This document shows, one piece after another, positions 53,695 through 62,823 of a stretch of 64,000 nt of DNA (positions within the stretch are counted from its first letter, which is position 1; every line of letters starts with the position of its first letter). The position numbers and the translations under genes are program-made. The notes under the pieces were generated by a model that was given only the letters and a program-made list of their open reading frames with translations, ran no database searches and was not told the DNA's origin. The stretch is from Paenibacillus sp. OV219 (GTDB lineage Bacteria; Bacillota; Bacilli; Paenibacillales; Paenibacillaceae). The DNA lies in the NCBI RefSeq assembly GCF_900110075.1, contig NZ_FOCJ01000007.1:62001-126000 (forward strand), written 5' to 3'.

Positions 53695-54540
53695 ATGAAT
53701 CGCACCAAATGGAGAAATGTACGAAACGAGCTGTTTTCGAATAAATGGGGTATTGCGGCCGTCATTATTCTTGCTATCTTCGCGGTAGGTGCCGCATTGG
53801 CTTTCTTATCTCCGTATGACCCCAATAAATTGAATGTACTTGAGCGTCTGCAGAAGCCCGGTGCAGCACATTGGTTTGGCACTGATGATTATGGTCGTGA
53901 TTATTTCTCGCGTGCACTCTATGGCGGCCGTGTATCGCTGATGGTCGGAGTAACTTCCATGCTGCTCGCAACAACGATCGGCGTCGTTATTGGCGTTGTC
54001 AGCGGCTACTTCGGCGGATGGATAGACAACGTGCTCATGCGGGCAGTCGAAGTGTTCATGTCGATCCCTTCGTTCCTATTGCTGCTCTTGCTCAGCATAT
54101 TCTTGAAGCCTAGCGTAAGCGGCATCGTTGTCATTATTGCATTATTAATGTGGATGAGCATTGCTCGAATTATTAGAGCAGAGACGATGAGCGTGAAGGA
54201 ACGGGAGTTTGTGCTCTATGCGAGAGCTTCCGGTCAGAGCTCGCTTGGTATTATCATCAAGCATATTCTGCCGAACCTGATGCCTGTTATCATCGTTGGC
54301 TCATCGAATATGGTTGGCTCCGCAATTATGCTGGAATCTTCCCTTAGCTTCCTCGGCTTCGGGGTGCAGCTGCCGAAAGCAACGTGGGGCAGCATGCTGA
54401 ATAATGCGCAGGGTTTTCTCGGAAACGCGCCTTACTTGGCGGTTTTCCCAGGTTTATTTATATTGTTAACGGTTCTGAGTTTCAACGTGCTCGGTGATAT
54501 TCTTCGTATCGGCTTCGAGCCGAAGCTGAACCGGCGCTAA
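53695..54540 (+). CDS. Peptide ABC transporter permease (DppC/OppC type)
   Basis: A 281-residue permease with the OppC hallmark HWFGTDDYGRDYFSRALYGG after the first helix and the EAA region YARASGQSSLGIIIKHILPN. The closing FNVLGDILRIGFEPKLNRR is typical. It pairs with the preceding DppB-type subunit; GAGG lies just ahead of its ATG, four bases after the upstream stop. Confidence 0.94.
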   Translation: MNRTKWRNVRNELFSNKWGIAAVIILAIFAVGAALAFLSPYDPNKLNVLERLQKPGAAHWFGTDDYGRDYFSRALYGGRVSLMVGVTSMLLATTIGVVIGVVSGYFGGWIDNVLMRAVEVFMSIPSFLLLLLLSIFLKPSVSGIVVIIALLMWMSIARIIRAETMSVKEREFVLYARASGQSSLGIIIKHILPNLMPVIIVGSSNMVGSAIMLESSLSFLGFGVQLPKATWGSMLNNAQGFLGNAPYLAVFPGLFILLTVLSFNVLGDILRIGFEPKLNRR

Positions 54541-54572
54541 GCTAAACGGTGGACATAAAGGAGTGAACACAG

Positions 54573-55571
54573 ATGGCAGAACGGCTCTTGTCCGTCGATA
54601 ATTTGAAAGTATCGTTCTTTACCCGCGATGGCGAGAATCAAGCGGTTCGCGGCGTAAGTTTTCATATTGATGCAGGCGAGACGGTCGGCATCGTTGGTGA
54701 ATCCGGCAGCGGCAAAAGCGTCACGGCCAAAGCGCTCATGGCGCTCACACCTCCACCGGGCAAGATGGTCGAGGGTGATATAAAGTTCCGCGGCGAGTCG
54801 TTGTCGCGCCTGTCGGAGAAGGATTGGCGCAAGCTGCGCGGCAACCAGATTGCAATGGTGTTTCAGGACCCGATGACGGCGCTGAATCCCGTTCAGAGAA
54901 TCGGCAATCAGATGGTGGAGGTCATTCGCCGCCACCGTGGTCTTGGGCAATCGGCGGCGCTGCGCGAAGCCATTGAAATGCTGCGTCAAGTTGGCATTCC
55001 GGAGCCGGAGCGGCGCGTGAATCAGTATCCGCATGAGTTCAGCGGCGGCATGCGTCAGCGCGTTATGATCGCGATGGCGCTCTCCTGCCAGCCTGAGCTG
55101 CTCATTGCGGATGAGCCGACGACTGCACTCGATGTGACGATTCAGGCGCAAATTCTGGATTTGCTGAGGCAGCTCAAGGAGCGCTCGAACACAGCAGTTG
55201 CGCTGATCACGCACGATCTTGGCGTTGTGGCGCAGGTGTGCAGCCGCGTCGTCGTTATGTACGGCGGCATGGTGATGGAGGAAGGCACGGTAGAGGACAT
55301 CTTCTATCGTTCGAAGCATCCGTATACGCAGGGCTTGCTTCGCTCCCTGCCGAAACGGGAGAGCGGCTTCAAGGAAAGGCTCGTGCCAATTGACGGCACG
55401 CCTCCGAACTTGCTCGATCCGCCGCCAGGCTGCCCGTTCATGGAGCGCTGCCCGCATGCAATGTCGCAATGCGCGGCGCTGCCGAAGGTGACGGAAGTAT
55501 CGCCGAGCCACCGATATATGTGCTGGTTAGCAGAAGGTGGAGAGGAGGTGCTTCATAATGAGCGAGCATGA
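54573..55571 (+). CDS. Peptide ABC transporter ATP-binding protein (DppD/OppD type)
   Basis: A 332-residue ATPase with Walker [13 protein letters not shown], the ABC signature [15 protein letters not shown], Walker [13 protein letters not shown] and switch His in ALITHDLG. The C-terminal oligopeptide-transport extension includes [17 protein letters not shown], a cysteine cluster common in DppD-type subunits. It powers import together with the DppF-type ATPase, whose gene overlaps its 3' end by 14 bases. Confidence 0.95.
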   Translation: MAERLLSVDNLKVSFFTRDGENQAVRGVSFHIDAGETVGIVGESGSGKSVTAKALMALTPPPGKMVEGDIKFRGESLSRLSEKDWRKLRGNQIAMVFQDPMTALNPVQRIGNQMVEVIRRHRGLGQSAALREAIEMLRQVGIPEPERRVNQYPHEFSGGMRQRVMIAMALSCQPELLIADEPTTALDVTIQAQILDLLRQLKERSNTAVALITHDLGVVAQVCSRVVVMYGGMVMEEGTVEDIFYRSKHPYTQGLLRSLPKRESGFKERLVPIDGTPPNLLDPPPGCPFMERCPHAMSQCAALPKVTEVSPSHRYMCWLAEGGEEVLHNERA

Positions 55572-56454
55572 ATGGCTGGTTGATGTACGCAATTTGAAGA
55601 AGCATTTTACGAAGGGCCGAGATATTTGGGGACGGTCGACGGAGGTGCTGAAAGCCGTTGATGGCGTCAGCTTCCAGATTAAGCGCGGTGAGACGTTCGG
55701 TCTCGTCGGTGAATCCGGTAGCGGCAAGTCTACCGTTGGTCGCTGTCTGCTTCGGCTCTATGACTATACATCGGGTGAAGTACACTTTGATGGACATAAT
55801 CTGTCCTCGCTAGGCGAGCGTGAGCTGAAGCCGTTCCGCAGCCGCATTCAGTCCATCTTCCAAGATCCGTACTCATCGCTCAATCCGGGGATGAATGTGC
55901 TTGAGCTCATCGGGGAGCCGATGGATATCCACGGCTTGCAGCGTGGTGAGCAACGCAAGGAGTTCGTCGCGTCACTGTTGGAGCGAGTGGGCTTAAAGCG
56001 CGAGCACCTGTACCGCTTCCCGCATGAATTCAGCGGCGGGCAGCGGCAGCGGATCAGCATTGCGCGGGCGTTGTCCGTGCGGCCGGATTTTGTCGTCTGT
56101 GATGAGCCGATCTCTGCACTCGACGTATCCGTGCAGGCGCAGGTCATTAACATGCTTGAAGATTTACAGAGCGAATTTGGTCTGACCTACCTGTTCATCG
56201 CACATGATCTGTCGATGGTGCGGCATATTTCTGACCGCATCGGCGTTATGTATGGCGGCCGCCTCGTCGAGGTAGCGCCAAGCGATGAGCTGTACGACAA
56301 TCCGCTTCACCCGTATACGAAGGCGCTGCTATCTTCCATTCCGGTACCCGACCCTCACGTTGTGAGAGAGCGGGTAGAATGGGTCAGAGAAGCTGGCGCG
56401 GCGATTCCGGACTTGCGCGAAGTGAGCCCGGGACATTTTGTAGCATTGGATTAG
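55558..56454 (+). CDS. Peptide ABC transporter ATP-binding protein (DppF/OppF type)
   Basis: About 298 residues from ATG 55558, chosen because GGAGGTG lies eight bases upstream; an earlier in-frame ATG lies further inside the DppD-type gene. It shows Walker [16 protein letters not shown], signature [15 protein letters not shown], Walker [13 protein letters not shown] and the closing [16 protein letters not shown] that marks OppF-type ATPases. The C-terminus is shorter than usual and lacks the cysteine cluster of its partner. It completes a full peptide importer. Confidence 0.94.
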   Translation: MSEHEWLVDVRNLKKHFTKGRDIWGRSTEVLKAVDGVSFQIKRGETFGLVGESGSGKSTVGRCLLRLYDYTSGEVHFDGHNLSSLGERELKPFRSRIQSIFQDPYSSLNPGMNVLELIGEPMDIHGLQRGEQRKEFVASLLERVGLKREHLYRFPHEFSGGQRQRISIARALSVRPDFVVCDEPISALDVSVQAQVINMLEDLQSEFGLTYLFIAHDLSMVRHISDRIGVMYGGRLVEVAPSDELYDNPLHPYTKALLSSIPVPDPHVVRERVEWVREAGAAIPDLREVSPGHFVALD

Positions 56455-56468
56455 GAGGGACTAGGACG

Positions 56469-56918
56469 ATGACGGAAGTGGAAGAACGAGTGAAGCTCTC
56501 CCAGTGGGATGCGCTGTTGATGGAATCTCTACGTGTGCTCGGCTGGTCGGATGACGAGATCATCCAGCGCACGAAGCAAGGTGAGCTGCCGAAGGAAGAC
56601 ACGAGCATGTATCAGTTCAATTACGAGGAGCTAACCGCATTCGCGACGCAAGCTTCGGAGACATTCGAAGCGGCGGTGCGTACAGGATATCAGATCAAGT
56701 ACAATACGATCCGCGGCATTCGCAGCTGGATTCATATTGCGTACAAGCTGGAGCCGGAGCTCGTGCTCGATGCGGGCAATGAGTCGGTCATTGCGGAGCT
56801 GACGCTTTCGCAGAAGGAACGCCTCGCGTCCGTCTTATCGCATGGCTGGGCCATTCAAGGCGAGCATGCAGGCGCGGCTGAGGAAGCTTCGCGGTATGTA
56901 ATTGTGCCGCAGGGCTAA
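56469..56918 (+). CDS. Uncharacterised protein at the end of the peptide importer operon
   Basis: A 149-residue cytosolic protein I do not recognise. It starts at ATG 56469, 14 bases after the DppF-type gene, behind TAGGAGGG, so it belongs to the same transcript. It begins SQWDALLMESLRVLGWSDDE, then a likely linker with Lys/Glu/Asp, and a helical second half (YQIKYNTIRGIRSWIHIAYK and AELTLSQKERLASVLSHGWA) with no membrane helix. The alpha-helical, acidic composition might suit a regulatory or adaptor protein. No catalytic motif is visible. Confidence 0.72.
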   Translation: MTEVEERVKLSQWDALLMESLRVLGWSDDEIIQRTKQGELPKEDTSMYQFNYEELTAFATQASETFEAAVRTGYQIKYNTIRGIRSWIHIAYKLEPELVLDAGNESVIAELTLSQKERLASVLSHGWAIQGEHAGAAEEASRYVIVPQG

Positions 56919-56932
56919 TAGTAGGTGAGATG

Positions 56933-56960
56933 AAGCGCTCCTTTTGGGGCGCTTTTTGTT
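56933..56960 (+). terminator. Terminator of the peptide importer operon
   Basis: AAGCGCTCC pairs with GGGGCGCTT around TTTT, followed by TTTGTTTTG. Confidence 0.82.
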
Positions 56961-56994
56961 TTGCGGTTGGTTATCTGGGCCGCTCATGGACGTC

Positions 56995-57015
56995 TAACGA
57001 AACTCAGAATCGTTA
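56995..57015. repeat. Short family B-like palindrome
   Basis: TAACGA and TCGTTA are inverted arms nine bases apart (AACTCAGAA), in the convergent gap between the peptide importer operon and an AraC gene. Nearby 57020-57090 carries three GCAGTCGG-type direct repeats. Confidence 0.5.
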
Positions 57016-57096
57016 TTTGGAAACAATCGGCCGCAGTCGGTCGCGACCATGCACCGCTCCGCCGTAATCGACCGCAGTCGGCCCCGGCTGCTCGCC

Positions 57097-57945
57097 CTAA
57101 CCCTCCTTCTTCCGCACCGCTCCCTCACGGAACACCGTCGGCGTCACGCCTTCGGCGATGCGGAATCGCTCGATGAAATAGCTCGGCTGCGAGAAGCCGA
57201 CCTCGAGCGCGATTTGCTTGACCGGCTTTGCGGTGGCCATCAGCATCTGCTTCGACAGTTCGATTCGCTGATTGTTCAAATAGGTCAGCGGCGGAATGCC
57301 CATCTCTTCATGAAAAGTCCGGCTGAAATAAGCCGGGCTTATTTCGCATAGGTCCGCAAGCTTCTGCAACGGTAGTCTACGGGAGCAGTTCATGCGCATA
57401 TATTCGGCAGCTCGCCGGATGCTGTGCGATAAGCTTCGCTCACCGGAGGTGTTTAGATCGGAGGTGTGGAGCAGCAGCTCCAGCATAAGCTCATACAGCA
57501 GAGCGGCTTGCTTCGGGAATTGCCTCGCGTTGTTCAGCCTGGCAGTCGTCCACAGCTCCTGCACGAGCGCCATTACCCGATCATTTTCCCCGTACGAGAA
57601 TGCCCATACATCACGCAACGCTTTGTCCGCCAGCAGAGGGCTCATGCCTTCGCCAGCGAAATAGATCCACCACACCTCCCATGGATCATCGCCGTTCGTG
57701 CCGAAGAACTGCGGATGACCGCCATAGAGAAACCCCATTCCAGGCTTTAGCTGGGCCGTGCCATGCTCGGTCTGGATCCATCCTGTGCCTCTTACAACGA
57801 AATGAACATTGTAGAAGCTCGGCTGATAGGTCGTACCGCCCACGGAATGCTCGGGCTCGCCTTGGATATGCCCAATGCCAAGCGGGAAGCCGTGGAAACG
57901 ATCGAAATCAGGCCTGGCGGTAAAATGCGCATCATACATGGCCAT
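57097..57945 (-). CDS. AraC family transcriptional regulator
   Basis: About 282 residues from ATG 57945, preceded by AAAAGGGG. The N-terminal cupin domain contains YNVHFVVRGTGWIQTEHGTA and a metal/ligand-pocket region LKPGMGFLYGGHPQFFG. The AraC DNA-binding domain has LQKLADLCEISPAYFSRTFH and VKQIALEVGFSQPSYFIERF, ending EGVTPTVFREG. It is divergent from the aldo/keto reductase at 58097 with 151 bases between starts, so regulation of that reductase/mutarotase-like pair is likely. A decayed copy of the same kind of gene lies at about 59.83-60.37 kb. Confidence 0.92.
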   Translation of the reverse strand: MAMYDAHFTARPDFDRFHGFPLGIGHIQGEPEHSVGGTTYQPSFYNVHFVVRGTGWIQTEHGTAQLKPGMGFLYGGHPQFFGTNGDDPWEVWWIYFAGEGMSPLLADKALRDVWAFSYGENDRVMALVQELWTTARLNNARQFPKQAALLYELMLELLLHTSDLNTSGERSLSHSIRRAAEYMRMNCSRRLPLQKLADLCEISPAYFSRTFHEEMGIPPLTYLNNQRIELSKQMLMATAKPVKQIALEVGFSQPSYFIERFRIAEGVTPTVFREGAVRKKEG

Positions 57946-58096
57946 TGTCCCCTTTTCGCAAAATATTGATATCGTTCGCAAAATCGAGGTATCCTCTTCC
58001 TTTTATCAATAGTATATATTGAGTTTGTGTACTGGGAAATAACAAAAACGATATATTCGGACTGAACTATCATTATTAGAAAGGGGATGTGCAGCA

Positions 58097-59002
58097 ATGG
58101 AATATACGACGTTTGGCAGAACGGGACTTCGCGTATCCAAGCTAGGCCTCGGAGGCGCGCCGATTGGAGGCGATTTCCGGGATATTGATGAGGCGGAAAT
58201 TGAACGGGTCGTACATGAGTCGCTCGACCTCGGCATTAACTTCATCGACACGGCACCGCTCTACGGACTCGGCAAGTCGGAGGAACGAATCGGCAGGGCA
58301 CTCACAGGCGGACGCAGGGACAAAGTAGTGCTGGCGACAAAAGCGGTCCGGTACGATTTTGCCTACAATTATGAGAATGTCATCCGTTCGGCCGAAGAGA
58401 GTTTGAAGCGGTTACAGACCGATTACGTCGATCTGCTGCAGCTGCATGATGTGGAAAAACAGCCGTATGAGCTCATTATTAATGAGGCGATTCCGGCATT
58501 GCTGAAGCTGAAGGAGCAGGGCAAAATCCGCTTCCTCGGCGTCACAACCCGTGATCTGCCTCTACTGAAGCGTTACATGGAAACAGGGGCCTTCGATGCG
58601 ATACAATTTTATGCCCGCTACATGCTGCTCGATTATTCTGCGGCGAATGAGATCATCCCGCTGGCAAGAGCGAACGATATCGCCATTATTAATGGCAGCG
58701 TGCTCGGCATGGGGCTGCTCGCCGAATCTCCGGCCAAGTTTCTCGGTGAAGACATGCGTACCGAAGCGGCGAAACGGATGGAGAAGCTGGCGTTTCTGCG
58801 CCGCTCTGAGCCGAAAGGACTCATCGAGCCGGGCATGCGATTCAGCATGCAGAACCCAGACATCCATGTGACGCTGACGGGCACGGCCTCCAGTCGCTCA
58901 CTGCATGCGAACGCTTCGTATTGCGACGGAGTGGGGCTCGCGCCAGAGGATCACGAGCGGGTGCTGTCACTTTTTGCGGATACTCCGTCCTTATTTGCGT
59001 GA
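58097..59002 (+). CDS. Aldo/keto reductase (L-fucose/D-arabinose dehydrogenase-like)
   Basis: A 301-residue aldo/keto reductase. The opening MEYTTFGRTGLRVSKLGLGG, Asp/Tyr in INFIDTAPLYGLGKSEERIG, Lys in LATKAVRYD and His in LLQLHDVEK give the catalytic tetrad. The late FSMQNPDIHVTLTGTASS loop is of the L-fucose or pyridoxal dehydrogenase-like subgroup rather than the YvgN type. It is followed 37 bases later by a mutarotase-like gene, and both are divergent from an AraC regulator. Oxidation of a free 6-deoxy sugar is inferred from that neighbourhood. Confidence 0.88.
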   Translation: MEYTTFGRTGLRVSKLGLGGAPIGGDFRDIDEAEIERVVHESLDLGINFIDTAPLYGLGKSEERIGRALTGGRRDKVVLATKAVRYDFAYNYENVIRSAEESLKRLQTDYVDLLQLHDVEKQPYELIINEAIPALLKLKEQGKIRFLGVTTRDLPLLKRYMETGAFDAIQFYARYMLLDYSAANEIIPLARANDIAIINGSVLGMGLLAESPAKFLGEDMRTEAAKRMEKLAFLRRSEPKGLIEPGMRFSMQNPDIHVTLTGTASSRSLHANASYCDGVGLAPEDHERVLSLFADTPSLFA

Positions 59003-59039
59003 GTTTACTCCATTAAGCAAAGGCGGCGTGATAACGACG

Positions 59040-59726
59040 ATGAGGCAAAATATCGAGCGGTTCATGTGGGTGTCAGCGCTGAAGCCAGGCATGGAAGAGG
59101 CGTTCGTTCAGGAGTTGAAAGAGCAGCGGGAGCAATTGCAGGTCCGCTTGCACAAGCAAGGCGCACTGGTGTACAGCGTGTTCCGCGAAGGCAGTTATCT
59201 GTTTACATACTTAGAGCAAGCAGCGGATGGGCGAGAAAAGCAGATCGGTTGCATTTGGAATGTGGCACTGACCGCGCTGTTGCAGGCTTGGCCTGCCCTT
59301 GAAGGTGAGGCGGCGGGAACCTACGAGATGCGCATGAATGATATTTTCCACGACGATTGCCCGATGGACGATGTGCCCTGGAGACGCCCGGGGTATCGTG
59401 CGGAGCAGCGAGTCGGCAGCTTGGCGAGATTAAAGCCAGACAAATACAGCAGCTACGTCTTCTTGCACTACCAACTGCAAGAAGAGAAGCCACGGCTTTT
59501 TAACAAATATTATACGATTGGCAGCTTCGGGAGGTATATCTTCTCCTATCAAGAGCTGCCATCTCAGGTCGAGCAAGCTCGAATTGGACAACTTTCGACT
59601 AAAAATTCACCTTTAAATTGGGGCGAGGTGATGGAGCCACATTTCGAGCCATGGACAGAAAAGCCAGACGCAGAGCGGCTTTGGTGTGTACTGGAGGAGC
59701 TTTTTCATTATGAGAATAGCTGGTGA
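59040..59726 (+). CDS. Tandem L-rhamnose mutarotase-like protein
   Basis: A 228-residue protein from ATG 59040 (AGGCGG upstream). It looks like two fused ferredoxin-like alpha-beta modules of the RhaM/FucU-like mutarotase (dimeric alpha-beta barrel) family. Module 1 has ALKPGMEEAFVQELKEQREQ, GALVYSVFREGSYLFTYLEQ and the end MRMNDIFHD; module 2 has LKPDKYSSYVFLHYQL, YTIGSFGRYIFSYQE and VMEPHFEPW. Normal RhaM proteins have one module of about 105 residues and form dimers, so this would be a built-in dimer. The catalytic His of RhaM has no clear equivalent in module 1. It may interconvert anomers of the sugar used by the adjacent aldo/keto reductase. Confidence 0.65.
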   Translation: MRQNIERFMWVSALKPGMEEAFVQELKEQREQLQVRLHKQGALVYSVFREGSYLFTYLEQAADGREKQIGCIWNVALTALLQAWPALEGEAAGTYEMRMNDIFHDDCPMDDVPWRRPGYRAEQRVGSLARLKPDKYSSYVFLHYQLQEEKPRLFNKYYTIGSFGRYIFSYQELPSQVEQARIGQLSTKNSPLNWGEVMEPHFEPWTEKPDAERLWCVLEELFHYENSW

Positions 59727-59757
59727 CTGAGCGAAAGTTCCGTCGACCCCTCCGCCG

Positions 59758-59820
59758 CTAACGGATCGTTATGACCTTATTGCCGTGAAGATGGCAGCTG
59801 TGAAAATGTAACGGATTCAG
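59758..59820. repeat. Family B element (two TAACGGA direct copies)
   Basis: CTAACGGATCGTTATGACCT at 59758 and TAACGGATTCAG at 59809 are direct repeats 51 bp apart. The GTTATGACCTTATTG block matches GTAATGAGCCTATTG at 18141 and the reverse complement of the 47126-47146 segment. Confidence 0.65.
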
Positions 59821-59826
59821 GTGAGC

Positions 59827-60370
59827 TTATTCCCTCCAAATGCGGCAAACCCCGAAGCCGACCTCGAGCGCAATTTGCTTGATTGGCTTCGAGGGTTCAA
59901 TGCGCTGATTGTTCAAGTAGGTCAGCGGCGGAACGCCCATCACTTCATGAAAAGTCCGGCTAAAGTAAGCTGGGCTTATTTCGCGCTTCTGCAACGGCAG
60001 GCTGCGGGCGCAGTTCATGCGCATATATTCAGCGGTGCGCCGGATGGCGTGCGACAGAGCGGCTCATCAATGCACAGCGGACTTGCCTGGCATACAACAG
60101 TTAACAAAGGATATAGGCGTAAGGTTCGGCGACCATCATGTGATCCGCGAAAAGTCCGCATCCACCCCGTGCCTCTCATAATGAGATGTATAATAAAAAA
60201 TTTGGCTGCAACAGCTCCCGCTGCTCGACGAGCCATTCTCGTTTCTTCATTTTTATTGGAAATGTACCCGAGCTCCAGCAAGCCTCGCGCTGTTCAGCCG
60301 AGCAGTCATCCACAGCTCCTGCGAGAACGCTATCGCCCGATCATTTTCCCCATAAGAGACCAGTTGCTAT
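59827..60370 (-). pseudogene. Scrambled remnant of an AraC family regulator gene
   Basis: Minus-strand fragments match the intact AraC gene at 57097-57945 but are deleted and out of order. HTH and C-terminal pieces lie at about 59830-60050 (ISPAYFSRTFHE, NQRIEPSKPIKQIALEVGFG), an N-terminal cupin piece at about 60130-60185 (MRGTGWMRT), and a middle piece at about 60290-60350 (DNA TCATCCACAGCTCCTGC shared with 57540-57560). Frameshifts separate them and no start codon serves them all. It appears to be a duplicated neighbour that decayed after rearrangement. Confidence 0.8.
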
Positions 60371-60429
60371 CGTTAAATGTTTGTCGTTGTTTTCATAGAT
60401 ACATCATATTTGCAGCCGATTAACTTACA

Positions 60430-60560
60430 CCGAACGGTTTATGGTTTTGAAGTTGTAACGAAGTTGGTGTTTGATCCGAAAAGCAGGGGAGAGGAAGCGG
60501 GACTTACGCTTTACAGTGATTCCGATGCCTTCGTGTACTTCGCTATACGCGATGGACTTG
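60430..60560 (+). pseudogene. Fragment resembling a GH43 beta-xylosidase C-terminal domain
   Basis: In one frame the bases translate to FEVVTKLVFDPKSRGEEAGL followed by TLYSDSDAFVYFAIRDG, resembling the strand pattern (attenuated start, PKS/PxxxxEEAGL, then YYY-like strand) of the C-terminal concanavalin-like domain of family 43 glycosidases. Nothing upstream encodes the catalytic propeller and the frame is lost downstream. It is probably the remnant of a deleted sugar-degradation gene next to the AraC remnant. Confidence 0.5.
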
Positions 60561-60797
60561 GTCAAACGGCACGGTTTCTATGCTTTACCGCGTCGCGAGT
60601 CGGTATATATGACAGAGGTGTGTATGGACATGAGGAGGGTTCCGCACTATAGAAACGTTCACGTGCAGCTAAGTGAGTATCAAGAAGTCGGGCAGCTAAT
60701 GCTCGGCTTCTTTTTCATAATCACTTCTTAACAGAGTTAAACTTTGGTATATTGTTTTTGTGGTAATGTATCCAATAGTAGAAAGGAAGTCACCTCA

Positions 60798-61577
60798 TTG
60801 TCTCTAGTTGGAGAAGAACGCAAACAACGCATCCTTGAATTGCTAGAGGAGTACGGCAAAGTCATATCGGTCGACTTGGCCAACATGCTTAACGTGTCCA
60901 AGGAGTCGATACGTCGCTATCTGGATGATCTGGAGCAGGAGGGATTGCTGCGCAAAGTGTATGGCGGTGCCATTAAGAATTATGACCGGGAAGAACAACC
61001 ACATATAACCCGATTGGAACTGCACAAGGAAGAAAAGAACCGCATAGGGCAAATTGCAGCGGGACTTGTGAAAGACGGAGAAGTATTGTTTCTGGATGAG
61101 GGAACAACGCCTATGGCCATCATTCCCCATTTGACCAAAAGCGGTCTAACCATTATTACGAATTCGTGGCTGGTTGTATCCCTGTTGATGGAGCGCGCCA
61201 TCAACGATCTCTATGATGGTCGCATCTTATGGTTGGGCGGGGAAATCAATGCGAAGCATGCGCGCTCAACAGGACCCGTAGCAGAAGAGCAATTAGACCA
61301 TTACTATGTCGATAAAGCGTTTATTTCTGTTGATGGGATAGATGCTGAGGCTGGTTTAACCTGCCTGGATGATGGAAAGGCGGCGATTTCGCGAAAAGCA
61401 ATCGCACATGCAACAGAGACTATTATTTTGACCGATCATTCCAAGCTTGGAAAACGCTATATGCATCGCATCCAATGGAGTCCTGCATTTTGCATTGTTT
61501 GCGATCAACCGCTTCCCAAAGAGTGGAAGCCGAGGCTTGCTGAGGAGAAGCTTAAATGGCTGACCACTAACGAGTAA
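60798..61577 (+). CDS. DeoR family transcriptional regulator
   Basis: About 259 residues starting at TTG 60798, with GAAAGGAAG nine bases upstream; the longer frame has no ribosome binding site. The N-terminal winged helix reads RKQRILELLEEYGKVISVDL and VSKESIRRYLDDLEQEGLLR, followed by the conserved VYGGAI turn. The C-terminal DeoR sensor (ribose-5-phosphate-isomerase-like) has FLDEGTTPMAIIPHL, ILWLGGEINAKHARSTGP and AFISVDGIDAEAGLTCLDDG. Such repressors sense sugar phosphates. Likely targets are the neighbouring transporter and PHP genes. It ends at a bidirectional terminator. Confidence 0.93.
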   Translation: MSLVGEERKQRILELLEEYGKVISVDLANMLNVSKESIRRYLDDLEQEGLLRKVYGGAIKNYDREEQPHITRLELHKEEKNRIGQIAAGLVKDGEVLFLDEGTTPMAIIPHLTKSGLTIITNSWLVVSLLMERAINDLYDGRILWLGGEINAKHARSTGPVAEEQLDHYYVDKAFISVDGIDAEAGLTCLDDGKAAISRKAIAHATETIILTDHSKLGKRYMHRIQWSPAFCIVCDQPLPKEWKPRLAEEKLKWLTTNE

Positions 61578-61599
61578 TTGATAAAGTCACACAAATAAA

Positions 61600-61646
61600 A
61601 AGATCGCCTCAGCTACCTGTTTGGACAGGCAGCTTGGCGATCTTTT
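61600..61646. terminator. Bidirectional terminator between DeoR and EamA genes
   Basis: AAAAGATCGCC pairs with GGCGATCTTTT, with an inner AGCT/AGCT and CCTGT/ACAGG stem, giving a long hairpin with A-run and T-run flanks. Confidence 0.9.
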
Positions 61647-61668
61647 TCATGTCTATCGGATATTGGCT

Positions 61669-62520
61669 TCAACCTAAGATGGCAATGAGCAAAATAGCCG
61701 ATGCGATCGTAATCGAAGCAACAATGCGTTTCGTTCCTTGATTCTCACGTAATACGACGACGCCAAGAAATGTCGCAAATACAGTGCCGATTTCGCGTAT
61801 GGGTGAAATATGCGCCATAGGTGCAACGTTTAAAGCATACAAAAACAACAAATAAGAACCAGGGGACAAGATTGCACCAAGCGTAATGATTTTCCCATTT
61901 CGTACCACTTCCTGTTTCAACTGCTTTGTTCGCAGAACATGTGGGGTTAATGCCAGCAGGCAGCCCAAATTGCCGACGCTAAGCAGTTCCATAGGTGATA
62001 TGTAGTCCAATATAAGTTTATCGATAAAAACGTAAGCAGTCGTACAAAGTCCAACGCCGAACGCAAGCAATAATGGTTTGCGAGAATCTGACAATAGTCG
62101 GTTTTTAAACGACCATCCGCTTAATAGTACAAAACTCACAATCATGCTGCCGAGACCAAGCCAGCCCCATCCAGACAATGACTCCCCTAAAAAAGCAATG
62201 CCGATCAACGGAACGAGCAATGTCGCAGTTCCTCTCATCAACGGGTACAACTGGGACAAGTCTCCTACTTGGTAGGCCAACGACAACAATTTACCGTACA
62301 CGCCTTGAATAATCATAGATAACAATATCAATCCATAAGCCAACAATGGCAATGGCGTGACCCAAAGACGATGAACAAGTAATGGGACGAGAATAAGTTC
62401 GCTTGGAACGAGAATCGCCCATAAGAAGGCAGCCTTGTCTAAACTTCTTTTTGTGAATAAATTCCACACTGCATGTGCGAAACCTGAACATAATACAAGA
62501 CTAATGGCTATCCAGATCAC
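61669..62520 (-). CDS. EamA/DMT superfamily transporter
   Basis: About 283 residues from GTG 62520, chosen for the ideal AAAGGAGGTG just upstream; the longer frame extends past this site. It has ten hydrophobic helices in two EamA repeats (first: ALVLCSG-type start, LYPLMRGTATLLVPLIGIAF; second: LLFLYALNVAPMAHISPIRE then GVVVLRENQGTKR). These drug/metabolite transporters move small organic solutes; the substrate is unknown. It is convergent with the DeoR gene and divergent from the PHP genes. Confidence 0.9.
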   Translation of the reverse strand: MIWIAISLVLCSGFAHAVWNLFTKRSLDKAAFLWAILVPSELILVPLLVHRLWVTPLPLLAYGLILLSMIIQGVYGKLLSLAYQVGDLSQLYPLMRGTATLLVPLIGIAFLGESLSGWGWLGLGSMIVSFVLLSGWSFKNRLLSDSRKPLLLAFGVGLCTTAYVFIDKLILDYISPMELLSVGNLGCLLALTPHVLRTKQLKQEVVRNGKIITLGAILSPGSYLLFLYALNVAPMAHISPIREIGTVFATFLGVVVLRENQGTKRIVASITIASAILLIAILG

Positions 62521-62823
62521 AATAGTATTTTCACCTCCTTTAATAGATCTCCTACTGACAACTAAAATCACATTTTTACAGAATCAAGCTCTAAACCATT
62601 AATTTATTGTATTTCTATGATTCATTCTTGTTAATCGCCATTTACTTTCGTACATTTATTGATCAGAACGATAGTGTCTCTCGTTATCTCGTTCATTGCG
62701 GAAGATAAATAAATAATTCGTAAATAGTATATTCCAAACGTATTGTGGTTTCAACTGTTTTATTGTGCTTTGTGTTGTTATTATCTAATTTCATTCTGTA
62801 AAATGCGCGATATTTTTGGATTC

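Noticed and set aside
54537-55511. 324-residue minus-strand open frame opposite the DppD-type gene
   Set aside because: It is Arg/His/Leu-rich, a typical shadow of a GC-rich ATPase gene; the sense strand encodes all ABC motifs.
59821-60423. 200-residue plus-strand open frame
   Set aside because: It reads antisense to the AraC remnant; similarity to the intact AraC gene is on the minus strand.
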